From: Ricinus communis
Taxonomy: Eukaryota > Streptophyta > Magnoliopsida > Malpighiales > Euphorbiaceae
Assembly (NCBI RefSeq): GCF_019578655.1
Contig: NC_063264.1
Location: forward strand, 13,247,213-13,311,212
DNA length: 64,000 nt
Direction of reading: 5' to 3'
The notes beneath the pieces were generated by a model. That model was given only the letters and a program-made list of their open reading frames with translations, made no database searches and had not been told where the DNA came from. The translations under genes were made by a program, and so were the position numbers. Of this stretch, positions 46,631-61,200 are shown one piece after another. The stretch's first letter is position 1. The number at the start of each line of letters is the position of its first letter.

Positions 46631-48815
46631 TGGGCAGCGATTTCAGGTGCACACCTAAGTATCTTTATCGACTACAGCATTGGAAGGCTTTTCAACCTAA
46701 TTAGGAACATGCTAACTAGTCACTAAGACTAGCATGGAGATAGGAGTGGCCACCCAGGTAATCACCGGGATACTTATACTAATAAGTGGCGTTTCTCAGA
46801 TTCCATAAGGATGCTTATGCCATAAAATCCAGAGATGGTTCCGGAAGCCAACTTCCTTATTTGTTTATATTAGTCTTTAATTTTATTATTTAATAAATTA
46901 TTCTCTATAAATACCTGCAATTTATACACATGTATACTAAAACAACACACATAATTCACCTAAGTCTAGCCTATTTTTGTTCAACCCAGCCTATATTGGA
47001 GTTGTTAGCCTAATTTACTAGTTAATTATCTGTAAGGCCCACCTAGTCTAGCCCAATTATATACTATGCTTTTGATTTTTAGCATTTAGACCTAATGGAC
47101 TAATTATGACAAGGCCCGTTCATTCTGATCCTAATACTATGTAAACCTAATCCTAATTAAAGCATGTCCAGGCCCGCTAAGTCTATTAAGATTTTAGGAT
47201 TTTAGGCCTAGTTGATATTGATTAGCCTATAGGACTACCATATTCATGTTGGATCCAATTTTAACCCTAAGTCTATATGGCCCATTTTAATTAATCAATC
47301 ACATAACACATATTTTATTTACCATACAATAAGCAAAAAATAAATAAAATAAAGGCAAAAAATAAACCTAATTATTACAATCTGGTCTACAACTATGATT
47401 GTGAAAGGAAAAGACCTAAAAACTATACAACACGTTGAAATACATCAAAAATCATCAAAAAAATAAAAGAATGATGATGGTTGGCCTTGCATAACCAATC
47501 GGCTCTAGGGTTCAAGGCTGGTCTTTTATCATTTCTTCAGTGTATTTTGCATTCTAGAAGACATGTACAGATAGTAAAATTAACTCGAATATGAAAGAAA
47601 ATGAAATAAAAACAACATGAGTTCAATTGAACAACTTAAAACCCTAAAACTAAAAGAAACCCTAAAAATGAAAGTGTAGTAAACTAACAAGTGGCAAATC
47701 ATTCATGAAATCATATTAAACATGTCTAATTACCTAATTATAATGAAACATAGATCTAAATATTAATCCTATGACATGATTCTAATGAGATACAAACCCC
47801 TATTTGGTAAAATATTAGATTTCAAAATCTTAGAGTTCTTATTATCATATTCAAAATCTAATTAACATGTATATTCAAATAAAATCTAATCTAATCATAG
47901 TGATCATAAATCATATTCCTAATCATGTTTCTAAAAACAGATAACAAAAGGAACAAAGGAACAAAAGAACCAATTTCTAGGATGATGATGGATGCATGAT
48001 CGAAGGAACCCTTAGGTTGTCACCGTAGTTGATAGATCTGGCACTCTCAAGTGATGAGGATGTAGTTGAATCAAAGACCGGGTAGGAATCCATTGCTAGA
48101 TTTGGTGTAGAGAAATCTTGTCCACTTAGAAAATAGGTTTCCAAAAATGGTTCTTTCTTTAATGGCATGTTTCTAAAAAATCGTTCTTTCTTAAGTGCCT
48201 TGAATCTTCTGTTGCCAAATAAGAATCACAGTCTTTTTCTTTCTTTTCGCTCTGGATTTTCTCTATCTTCTTTCTCTCTTAGTGTCTATGTCACTTATTG
48301 CCAAATCTGAGTTCTTAGTTGTTAACCTTAACCTTAATCACCTCTTTCTATTTACAGAGGTAGGATTTCAAGGAAACTCTGAAGGAGACGATAGATTTAA
48401 GAATTATATCGATGAATATCTAAATTTACTTTTACAATTTAAATAATTATCAATAAAAATGATGATTATCGTTAAGAAAACCTTCTAGAATCTGTATATG
48501 GACATAAAATTGTTAAGAAGAACGACGTTGAAGTGTAAGAACCCAATCGGCTCTATGTAGAGGAAGTTTGAGACTTTGCAATTAGGTCCTTAAATTTGTT
48601 AAAATTGTCATTTTGACCCTCAAATTTTATTTTTCTTGACAATTAATTTCAAATTGATTTTAAACAGGTAGTTCCAATTGGATTAACCTCAACCCTAGGC
48701 TTGGATTCACCTGCCCTTCATGTCTTGAGACCCGAAAAGGGAATAACTTTTATCATAAGGTTTTCTAGTTTTTTCTCGATATCTAGATTTGGAAAAGGCA
48801 TGCTGACACCCTTCT
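46631..48815 (+). repeat. Repeat C, copy 2 (longest)
   Basis: About 2.2 kb. Landmarks as in copy 1, then further text shared with copy 3: cctaatggactaattatgac, ttcatgttggatccaatttt, ggcccattttaattaa, ttacaatctggtctacaact, caatcggctctaggg and ctatttacagaggtagg. It is rich in gcccaaccta-type phrases, with no conserved frame. The 63-codon frame 47977-48168 is not called. It ends around 48815 (cacccttcttagggaattat), where array 5 starts. What class of element it is remains open. No TG...CA ends were verified, though both left junctions with satellite read close to TG(T)G-GCAGC. Confidence 0.75.
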
Positions 48816-49366
48816 TAGGGAATTATTTTCCCATACTCATAAATATATCACCTTTTATGGAGTTGTTTTCTCAAACTCACAAAAATACCCCTCTTACAGG
48901 GTTGTTTTCACAAATTAAAAATTATAACCCTCTTACAGGGTTGTTTTCAAATACTGAAAAATATACCCCTTTTATTGGGTTGTTTTCTCATATTAAAAAT
49001 GTACCCCTGTTATGACATTGTTTTCTCAAATTCACAAATACAACCCTCTATTGGGGTATTTTTACAACCTCAAAAATACACCTCTTACGGGGTTATTCTC
49101 TCATATTTACAAATATATCGCTCTTACGAGATTATTTTCTCATACTCATAAATATATCACCTTTTTTATGTGATTGTTTTCTCGTACTCACAAATATACC
49201 CCTCTTAAAGGGTTCTTTTCACATACACAAAAATATATCCTTCTTACAATATTATTTTCGCAGACCCATATATGTACTCATTCTTACAGGGTTGTTTTCT
49301 CACACACACAAATATACCCCCTTATAGGGTTTCTTTCAATATTTACAAATATATTCTGTTACGGGG

Positions 49367-50104
49367 TTGTTTTCTCATACTCATAAATATTTTTCTCATA
49401 CCAAGTTGTTTCTTCATTTTTACAAATATACCCCTCGTACGGATTCTTTTTCAAAAATTACATATATACCATTTTTACGGGATTGTTTTCGCATACTAAA
49501 AAATATACCTCTCTTACTGGGTTGTTTTCTCAAAGTAAAAGATTACCCCTCTTACGATGTTGTTTTCTCAAAAGCACAAATACACACCCTCTTATTGGGG
49601 TGTTTTCACAACCTCAAAAATATACCCCTCTTACGGGGTTGTTCTATCATATTTACAAATATATCCCTCTTACAGAGTTGCTATCTCATACCCATAAATA
49701 TATCACTTTTTACGGGGTTATTTTCTCATACTCATGAATATACACCTCTAACGGGGTTGTTTTCACATTCTAAAAAATGTACCATCCTTATTTTGTTGGT
49801 TTCTCATATTAAAAATTATACCATTCTCATCATGCTGTTTTCTTATACTCATATGTGTATCTCCTTCTATGGGGCTGTCTTCTTATATTTACAAATATAT
49901 CCTTGCTATAGGGTTGTTTTCTCATACTCTCAAAAGTACCCCCTTTTACGGGGTTGTTTTCTCAAATTCACAAATATACCGCTCTTACCAAGTTGTTTTC
50001 TCATTTTTACAAATATGCACCTCTTACAGAATTCTTTTCTAATACTCATAAATGTACCCTCTTATAGGGTTATTATGGCATACTTAAAAATATTACCCTC
50101 TTAA
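49367..50104 (+). other. Longest satellite open frame, 245 codons, not called as a gene
   Basis: Consists of degenerate 13-residue repeats, with the reading changing from FSHTHKYTPLTGL-like to FLILTNIPLLRGC-like and FSYSQIYPSYGVV-like units as 1-base indels shift the phase. Similar frames are 55093-55773 (226 codons) and 59441-60031 (196 codons). There is no signal peptide, domain or conserved start, and the frame is not preserved between duplicated segments. It is listed only because a naive gene finder would report it. Confidence 0.3.
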
Positions 50105-53100
50105 TAGGTTGTCTTGTCGTAGAAAAAAATATACACCTCTTACGGTGTTGTTTTCTCATACACAGAAATACACCACCTCTTATTGGAATTTTTTCTCAAC
50201 CTCAAAAACATAGCCCTCTTACGGGGTGATTTTCTCATATTTACAAATATGCCCCTCTTATGGTTTTGTTTTCTCATACTCACAAATATAGCCCTGTTGC
50301 AGGGTTCTTTCCTCATTTTCATAAATATACCACTGTTGTGGGGTTCTTTTCTCACACTCATAAATATACCCCTCTAACAATATTGTTTTCTCATTTTAAT
50401 AAATATAACCCTCCTACAATATTGTTTTCTTAAACTTAGAACTAAACCCCCCTTACTGGTTGTTTTGTAATACTCATAAATAATACCTCTCTTATGAGGT
50501 TATTTTCTCATATTTATAAATACACCCCTCTCACAGGGTTATTTTTTAATATTTATAAATATCCCCCTCTTACAAGATTGTTTTCTCATACTCACAAATG
50601 TACCCTCTCTTACCGGATTATTTTCTCATACTCACAAATATACCCCTCTTATGAGGTTCTTTTTTCATTTTTACAAATATACCCCACTTATGGGATTTTA
50701 TTTTCTCACTCATAAATACACCGCCTATAAGGTTATTTTCTGATACTCATAAATATATCCCTGTTATAGGGTTGTTTTATCATTTTTAAAAACATAACAA
50801 ACTAATGTGATTCATTTCTCATAGTCATAACTATAACTTTCTTACCGGGTTGTTTATTCATACTCATTAATATATCCCTCTTACTGGGTTGACTTCTCAT
50901 ATTTGTAAATATACCTATCATGTGGGTTATTTTTTCAAACTCATAAATGTACCCGATCTTATAGGGTTGATTTCTCAAACTTACAAATGTACTAGTCTTA
51001 CGAGTTTATTTTCTAATACTCACAAATATACTCCTCTTATGGAGTTGTTTTTCTATATTTACAAATGTATCCCTTTATACGGTTGTTTTCTCATTTTCAT
51101 AAATGTACGCCCTCTTACGGGGTTATTTTCTCATACTTAGAAATATACTCCTCTTACGGAGTTGTTTTCCAATATTTTCAAATATATCCTTGTTCCAGGG
51201 TTGTTCTCTCAAACTCACAAATGTATAGCCCTCTTATTAGGTTGTTTCCTAAATTTTACAAATTTCCTCCTCCTACGGGGTTCTTTTATAATACACACAA
51301 ATATACCCTTATTATGAGGTTATTTTCGCATACTTAAAAATATACTCGTCTTACTAGGTTGTTTTCTCACAGTGTAAGTTCTCTTTTCTCACACTCACAA
51401 ATATACCCCATCTCCCAGGTTTCTTTTCAAATACTCATAAATATACTCCTGTTATGGGTTTATTTCGTCATTTTTAGAAACATGATATACCAACGTGATT
51501 CTTTTCTCATACTCATAAATATACCCTCTTTACGGAGTTGTTTTCTCGTACTCACAAATAGATTCCTCTTACGAGGTTATTTCCTCCTATTTATAGACAT
51601 TCCTCTCTTATGCGGTTATTTTCTCATACTCACAAATGTACTCATTCTTACTGAGTTTATTTCTCATACTTAGAGATATACCATTTTTATGAAATTATTT
51701 TCTTATACTTGTAAATATACCCCTTTTATGGGGTTATTTTTTAATATTTATAATACAGGATTATTTTTGTGTTCTGACAAATGTATGCCCCTCTACGGGA
51801 TTGTTTTCTCCTACTCACAAATATACCCCTCTTACCTAGTTGTTTCCTCATTTTCAAAAATATACCCTTCATATGGGGTCCTTTTCTAATACACATAAAT
51901 ATACTCCTCCTACGTGGTTGTTTTCGCATACTAAGAAATATACTCCTCTTACTAGGTTGTTCTATCATAGTAAAAAGTACTCCTCTTACAGCGTTATTTT
52001 CTCATACACACAAATACACCCACTATTATTTGGGTGTTTTCACAACCTCAAAAATATACTATTCTTACGGTGTTTTTTGCTCATATTTACAAATATATCC
52101 CTTTTACGGGTTGTTTTCTCATACTCATAAATATATCACTTTTTACGGGGTTGTTTTCTTATCATAAATATAACCCTGTTATGGAGTTGTTTCCTTATTC
52201 TTATAAATATAGAATTATTGTGGGGTTCTTTTCTCATACTCACAAATATACCTAGCTTACAATGTTGTTTTCTCAAATTAATAAATATAATCCTCTTACA
52301 AGATTATTATATCATACCTAGAACTATACTTCTCTTACGAGGTTGTTTTCTCGTATTTGCAAATATACTCCTCTTACAAAGTTATTTTCTCACATTCATA
52401 AATATATCATTTTTTACGAGGTTATTTTCTCATACTCACAAATAACATTATTAGGGGATTGTTTTCTCATATTTTTAAATATACCACTCCTGTAGGATTC
52501 TTTTTTTATATTTACAAATTACTACTGTTATAGTGTTGTTTTCTCATATTTATAAATATAACTCTCTTTCAAGGTTGTTTTATCATACTTAGCACTATAC
52601 CCCTCTTACGCTGTTAATATTTAATACTCATAAACATACCCGTCTGATAAGGTTATTTTCGCATACTCAAATATACCACTAGTACGGGATTGTTCTCTCA
52701 TACTCATAAGTACACCCTTTTTACGAGGTTATTTTTACATATTCATGAATATATACCTCTTATTGGGTTGTCTTCTCAGAGTAAAAAATTACCTCTTCTT
52801 ACAGCGTTGCTTTCTCATACTCACATAAACACAGCTCTTATTGGGGTGTTGTCATAGCCTAAAAAATATACCCCTTTTATGGGGTTGGTTTTACATACTC
52901 ATAAATATATCACTTTTTACGGGGTTCTTTTCTCATACTAAAAAATATATCCCCCTTTATATTATTGTTTTCTTATGTTAATAAATATAATCATCTTACA
53001 AGGCTATTTTCTCCTACTTGAAAATATACCCTTCCTACGTAGTTGTTTTCTTATACTCATAAAAATGCCCATGTTATGGTGTTGTTCCCTCAATTTTATA

Positions 53101-56100
53101 AATATAACCCTCTTATGGGTTTTTTTCTCACACTCATAAAGGCATCCCCTTTCACGGTGTTTTTTTGTCGTACTCATAAATAAACTCCTGTTATGGGTTG
53201 TTTCCTCATTTTTCAAAGATAACACATCGATGTGACTCTTTTCACATACTCACAAAAATACCCCTCTTGTTGGGTTGTGTTTTCAAACTCACAGATATAC
53301 CACTTTTACAAGGTTGTTTTCTCAAACTCAAATATGTACCCCCTCTTAGAGATTTGTTTCTCACACTCACAAATATAATCATCTTACGGGGTTATTCTCC
53401 ATTATTTATAAATATATTCATATTATGGGGTAATTTTCTCATACTCATAAATGTACCCCATGTTACCGAATTATTTTCTATTACTAAATAATATACCCAT
53501 GTTACCGGGCTGCTTCCTCATTTTTACAAATATACTTCTCTTATGAGGTTCTTTTCTAATACTCACAAATATACCTATCTTATGTGGTTGTTTTATTGGA
53601 TTATTTTCTCATAGTAGAAAATGTACCTTATTACAACCTTCTTTTCTCATATTCAAAAATACACAACCTTCTTACGAGGTTGCTTTCTCATATTTACAAA
53701 TATGCCCCTCTTCCGGGGTTGTTTTTAAATACTTATAAATATACCATTCTTACATGGTTATTTTCTCACACTCACTAATCTACCTCTCTTATGGAGTTGC
53801 TTTTTCATATTTATAAATTAATCCTTTGTATAGGGTTATTTTTCCATGCTTACAAACATAGCCCTTTTACAATGTTGTTTTCTCATGCTCATAAATATAC
53901 CACTTTTACGGGGTTGTTTTCTCATACTCACAAATATATCCCTCTTCTGTGGTTGTCTCCTCATATACAAAAATTTAAACATCTTATTAGGTTATTTTCT
54001 TATAGTAAAAATATATACCCCTCTCTTATAGCATTATTTTCTCAAACATAAAAATACGTATTCTTCTTATTGTGTTGTTTTTCATACTAAAATATATAGC
54101 CCATTTATAATATATTTTCTCATACTCATATATGTACCCCCTTGTACAGGGTTAGTTTTTCATATTCATAAATATACCCCTCTTCTAATGTTATCTTTTC
54201 ACACTCAATATGTACCCCCTCTTACATGGTAGTTTCCTCATACTCAGAAATATACCCTTCTTACAGGGTTGCTTTCTCATATTTATAAATTTACCTCTTA
54301 TGTAGTGTTATTTTCTCATACTCATAAATATATCTCTCTTATAATGTTGTTTTCTTATACTCACAAATATAATATTGTTACGGGGTTATTTTCTCATAAT
54401 TACAAATATACCCCTCTTACGGGCTTGTTTTCACAAACTAAAAAATAGAGCCCTCTCATTCTGTTATTTTCTCATATTAAAAGAATATACCCCCTTTTAT
54501 AATGTTGTTTCCTCATGCTCACAAATGTACCTTGTCTTATGAAGTTGTTTTCTCATACTTACAAATATACCCTTCTTCTAGTGTTTTTTCTCTCATACTC
54601 ACAAATATATCCTTGTTACAGTGTTGTTTTCTCTTACTAAAAAATATACAACTTTTAATGGGTCATTTCCGCAATACTAAAATATATACCACTCTTATTG
54701 CGTTGTTTTCTCATAACAAAATATATACCCCTTTTACAATATTATTTTCTCACACTTATATATGTACCCCCTCTTACATGGTTACTTTCTCATACTCACA
54801 AATATACTCCTTTTACGGGGTTGCTTTCTCATATTTACAAATTTACCTCTTCTCCGAGGTTTTTTTTTCATACTCATAAATATATCCCTCTTCAATGTTG
54901 TTTTCTTACACTCACAAATATACCACTACTATGGGGTTCTTTTCTAGTACGCACAAATATACCCCGCTTACGAGGTTGTTTTCGCATATTAATAAATATA
55001 CACCATTATAGAGTTGTCTTTTCATATTTACAAATATATCATTTTTTATAAGGTTATTTTCTCATACTCATAAATATGTCTCTCTTACTATATTGTTTTC
55101 ACATAGAAGAAAGTGTACCCCTATTACGATGTTATTTTCTCATACACACAAATACACCTCCTCTTATTGGGGTGTTTTCACAACCTCAAAAATATATCCT
55201 TCTTACGGGATTATTTTATCATATTTACAAATATACCCCTCGTACAAAGTTGTGTTCTCATACTCATTAATATATCATTTTTTACGGGGTTTCTTTCTCA
55301 TACTCACAAATATAACCCTCTTTCGGTGTTGTTTCCTCTTTTTCAAAAATACCATTCCTGTGGAGTTCTCTCATACTCACAAATATATCGCTCTTATAAT
55401 GTTGTTTTCTCACATTAATAAATATAACCCTCTTACATGGTTGTTTTATCATACTTTGAACTATATCCATCTTACGAGGTTGTGTTTTAATACTAAAAAA
55501 TATACTCTTCTTACAGGGTTCTTTTCTCATAGTCACAAATATATATCTTTTATGGTGTTGTTTTCACATACTCATAAATATACCATTCTTATGAGGTTGT
55601 TTTCTCATACTCACATATATATCCCTCTTACAAGGTTATTTTCGCATACTATAAGATATACACCTCTTATCAGATTATTTTCTTATAGTAAAAAATGCAC
55701 TCTCTCTTACAGCATTGTCTTCTCATATTTATCAATACACTCCCCTCTTATTGGGGTCTTTTCACAATCTTAAGAATATACCAAGCTTACGGGATTATTT
55801 TTTCATACTTACAAATATACCCCTCATATGGGGTTGTTTTCTCATACTCTTAATTATATCAATTTTTACGAGGTTGATTTTTCATACTCATAAGTATAAC
55901 CCTCTTATAGGGTTGTTTTTGCATGGTAAAAAATATACTCCACTTTTATGTTGTCTTCTCATACTAAAAAATTTACCCCTGTGACTATGTTGTTTTCTCA
56001 TATTCATATATATACTCTCTATTATAAGATTGTTTTTTCATACTTACAAATATACCCCCCTTATGTGGTTATTTTCTAATATTGACAAATATATCCATGT

Positions 56101-58243
56101 TACGAGGTTGTTTTCTAATACTCACAATTATACCCCTTCTTACAGGGTTGTTTTATCTTACTCACAATTATACTCCTCAAACTGGGTTGGTTCCTCATTT
56201 TTTATCAATATACTCCTCCTACGGGGTTATTTTCTAATACTCATAAATGTACTCCTCTTATGGGGTTGTTCTTGCATACTCAAAAATATATAGCTCTTAT
56301 TGAGTTGTTTTCTTATAATAAAAAATGTGCCCCTCTTACGGTGTTGTTTTCTTATACTCACCAAGTACTTCCCCTCTTATTGTGGTATTTTCACAATCTA
56401 ATAAATACATCCTTCTAACGAGGTTGATATCTCATATTTATAAATATACCCTTCTTATGAGACTGTTTTCTCATACTCTTAAATATATTACTTTTTTATG
56501 GTATTATTTTCTCATACTCATAAAGATACCCCTCTTACGGGGTTGTTTTCACATACTCAAAAATTTACCCTCTTATTATGTTATTTTCTCACACTAAAAT
56601 ATATATCCCTCTTATAATGTTGTTTTCTCAAATTCACATATGTACCTCCACTTATAGGGTTGTTTTCTCATACTCATAAATATACCCTTCTTAGAGAATT
56701 GCTTTCTCATATTTACAGATTTACCTCATGTACGAGGTTATTTTTTCATATTCATAAATATGTCCCCCTTTTATGTGGTTGTTATCTTATACTCATAAAT
56801 ATATCCTCTTTACACGGTTGCTTTTTTATATTTACAAATATACCTATTGTACGAGGTTGCCTTTTCAAACTCATAAGTATACTCTCATTTAGTGTTGTTT
56901 TCTCATACTCACAAGTATACCCTTGTTACATGGTTGTTTTCTCATATTAAAAAATATACACCTCTTAACGGGTTATTTTCATATACTAAAAAATATACCC
57001 TTCTTATCGTGTTGTTTTCTCATACTAAAATATATACCCCTCTTACAATGTTGTTTTCTCATACTCACAAATGTACCCCTTCTTATAGGGTTATTTTCTC
57101 CTACTCACAAATGTACCCCTCTTAACGGGTTGCTTTCTAATATTTACAAATTTAGCTCTTCTACGGTGTTATTTTTCAGGCTCACAAATATACCCATTTT
57201 ATGGTGTTGTTTTCTCATACTCCTAAATACACCATTCTTACGGGGTTGTTTTCTCACACTCATATATATATCCCTCTTACGGGGTTGTTTTTGCATACTA
57301 AAAGATATACACTTCTTACTAGATTATTTTTATAGTAAAAGATGTATCCCTCTCACAGCGTTGTCTTCTCATATTTATCAATACAACCCCTCTTAAATAT
57401 ATCAACTTTTACAAGGTTGATTTCTCATACTCATAAGTATAACCCTCTTATGGGGTTGTTTTCGCATGGTAAAAAATATACTCCACTTTTCTGTTGTCTT
57501 CCCATACTAAAAAGTTTACCCCTATTACTATGTTGTTTTCCCACATTCATTTAATACCCCTTATTACAGGATTATTTTCTCATACTTACAAATATACCCT
57601 AGTTATGTGGTTGTTTCTTAATATTGACAAATATATCCTTATTACGAGGTTGTTTTCTAATGCTCACAATTGTAACCCCTCTTATAGGGTTGTTTTCTCA
57701 TACTCACAATTACACCCCTGTTATGGAGTTTTATTCGCATATTAAAAAATATACAGCTCTTACTGGGTTATTTTGTCATGATAAAAAATATACCCCTCCT
57801 ATGGCGTTGTTTTCTTATACTCACCAATACTTTCCCTCTTATTGGGGTATTTTCACAACCTCAAAAATATACACTTTTAACGAGGTTGTTATCTCATATT
57901 TACAAATATACCCCTCCTATGGGCTGTTTTCTCATACTCAGAAATATATTACTTTTTTTATGGTGTTATTATAAATATATCCCTCTTACGGGGTTGTTTT
58001 TGCATACTCAAAAATTATACTCTCTTATTGTGTTATTTTCTTATACTAAAAATATACATCCCTCTTATAATGTTGTTTTCTCATACTCAAATATGTACCC
58101 CTACTTATAGGGTTGTTTTCTCATACTCATAAATATACCTTTCTTACATGGTTGCTTTCTTATATTTATAAATTTACCTTATGTACGAGGTTTTCTTTTT
58201 CATATTCACAAATATATCCCTCTTGTAGGATTGTTTTTCAATA

Positions 58244-58263
58244 TTTATATATATATATATATC
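58244..58263 (+). repeat. (TA)n microsatellite within array 5
   Basis: About nine TA repeats (tatatatatatatatata) in the place of the usual ataaatatac part of one monomer, a local slippage expansion. Confidence 0.8.
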
Positions 58264-61200
58264 CCTGTTATAAAGTTGTTTTCTTATATCCACAAATGTA
58301 TACTATCTGAGAAGATTGTTTTCTTATACTCACAAATGTACCCCTACTACCAGACTGTTTAATCATTTTTACAAATATAGCCCTCCTACGTTTTTTTTCT
58401 AATACTCACAAGTGTACCCCTTTTTCAAGGTTGTTTTCGCCTACTAAGAAAAAAATACCTCATATTGGATTGTTGTCTCATAATAAAAAATATACTCTTC
58501 TTACAGCGTTATTTTCTCATGATAACAAATGCATCCTCTCTTACCAGGTTATTTTTTCATATTTACAAATATACCCGACTTAAAGGGTTGTTCTCTCATA
58601 CTCATAATTATACCCCTCTTATGAGGTTTTTTATCTCATACTCAAAAAATATACCTATCTTATTGTGTTGTTTTCTCATACTAAAAGAATACCCCGCTAA
58701 CAATGTTCTTTTCTCATACTCATATATGTAGCCCCTCTTACAGGGTTGTTTTCTCATACTCACAAATTTATTACTCTTACAGTGATTTTTTTCAATATTT
58801 ATAAATATATTCCTGTTGCGCGATTGTTTTCTCACACCACAAATATACCCCCACTTACGGGGTTCTTCTCTCAAATTCATAAATATACCCTTGTAATCAA
58901 GTTGTTTACTCATTTTTATAAATATATCCCTCATCCGGGATTTTTTTTAATACTCATAAACATATCCCACTTACGGGGTGGTTTTCGCATACTCAAGAAT
59001 ATACATCGATTACTGGGTTGTTTTCTCAGAGTAAAAAATGTATCCCTTTTACAGTGTGGTTTTCTCATACTTATAAATACATCTCCTCCTACTAGGTTAT
59101 TTTTACAACTTGAAAAATATACCCCTCTTTCAGGGTTATTTTCTCATACTCATAAATATATCATTTTATGGGATTATTTTGTCACATTCACAATTATACC
59201 CTAATTGTTGTGTTATTTTCTCCTACTAAAAAAAGACTCCTCTTATAATGTTCATTTCTCATACTCACATATGTACCCCATCTTATAGGTTTATTTTTTC
59301 ATATTCATAAATATACCCCTTACGGGTTATTTTCTAATATTTTCAAATATATATTCGTTAAGAGGTTATTTTCTCATATTCATAAATGTATCCTCTTACT
59401 AGGTTGCTTTCTCATTTTTATAAAAAAAATCCCTCATATAGTGTTTTTTTCTAATATCACAAATAAAACCCTCTTACGGGGTTGTTTTGGTATATTAAAT
59501 AATATATACCTCTTAATGGATTATTTTCTCATAGTAAAAAATGTACGCTTCTTTTGGCATTGTTTTCTCATACTTACAAATGCATTGCCTCTTATTAGGT
59601 GTTTTCACAACCTCAAAAGTATACCCTTCCTACGGGGTTGTTTTCTCATAATTGAAAACATATCTCTCTTACGGTGTTGCTTGCTCATACTTATAAATAT
59701 AGCACCTCTTACAGGGTTATTTTCGTATCCTAAAAAATACTCCCTTCTCATATTCAAAAATATACCCTTCTTACAGGGGTTTTTTTCGCCTACTAAAAAT
59801 ATAAACCTCTTACTAGGTTGTTGTCTCATAGTAAAAAATGTACCCTTCTTACGGCGTTGGTTTCTCATACTAACAAATGCATCCCCTCTTACGAGGTTAT
59901 TTTCTCAAATTTATAAATATATCCCACTTAAGGGGTTGTTTTCTCATACTCATAAGTATACCCTTTTTATGGAGTTTCTATCGCATGCTAAAAAAATATA
60001 CCCCTCTTATTCTATTATTTTCTCATACTAAAAAATATACCCTGCTAACAATGTTGTTTTCTTATACTCATAAGTATACCCCTCTGACGGGGTTGTTATT
60101 CTATACTCAAAATTATACCCTCTTATTGTGTTGTTTTCTCATATTAAAATATATATTCCTCTTATAATGTTATTTTTTCATACTCACATATGTACCCCCA
60201 CTTATAGGGTTGTTTTCTCATACTCATAAATATATTCTTCTTACAGGATTACTTTCTCATATTGACAAAATTTACCTCATCTACGAGGTTATTCTTTATA
60301 GTTATAACTATATCTCTATTATGCGGTTATTTTTAAATATTTAGAAATACATCCCTGTTGTAGAGTTATGTTCTTATATCCACAAATTTGCCCCCTCCTA
60401 GAGGGTTTTTTCTCACTCACAAATGTACCTCTGCTACCAGAATGTTTTATCATTTTTATAAACATAGCCTTCATACGGGTTTTCTTTTTCTAATACTCAT
60501 AAATGTACCCCTCTTATTAGGTTGTTTTCACCTACTAAAAAATATAAACCTCTTACTAGGTTGTTATCTCATAGTAAAAAATGTACCCTTCTTATGACGT
60601 TGTTTTCTCATACTAATAAATGCATCCCCTCTTACGAGGTTATTTTCTTATATTTACAAATATACACCCTTATCAGACTCATAAATATACCCCTATTATA
60701 GGGTTTTTATCGCATGCTCAAAAAATATACCCCTCTTATTCTATTGTTTTCTCATATAAAAAAATATACCCCGCTAACAATGTTGTTTTCTCATACTCAT
60801 ATATGTGCCCCTTCTTAAAGGATTGTTTTCTCACACTCATAAATTAATCACTTTTATAGTGATATTTTCTAATATTTTTAAATATATCTTTGTTACGCGG
60901 TTGTTTTCTCATACTATAAATGTACCCCCTCTTACGGAGTTTTTCTCTCATACTCATAAATATAACCCTGTTATCAGGTTGCTTGCCTCATTTTTATAAA
61001 TATACCCCTCCTTCGGGGTTCTCTTCTAATACTCACAAATATACCCTTCTTACAGGGTGGTTTTCGCATACTCAAACATATACATAGCTTACTAGGTTGT
61101 TTTTCTATAGTAAAAAATGTACCCCGCTTATGGTGTTATTTTCTCATACTTACAAATACACCTCCTCCTACTAGAGTGTTTTCACAATCTCAAAAATATA

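Noticed and set aside
49367..50104. 245-codon satellite frame as a secreted or membrane protein because of its Leu/Ile/Phe content
   Set aside because: Hydrophobicity comes from the T-rich strand. There is no consistent signal peptide and the frame drifts through all three repeat phases.
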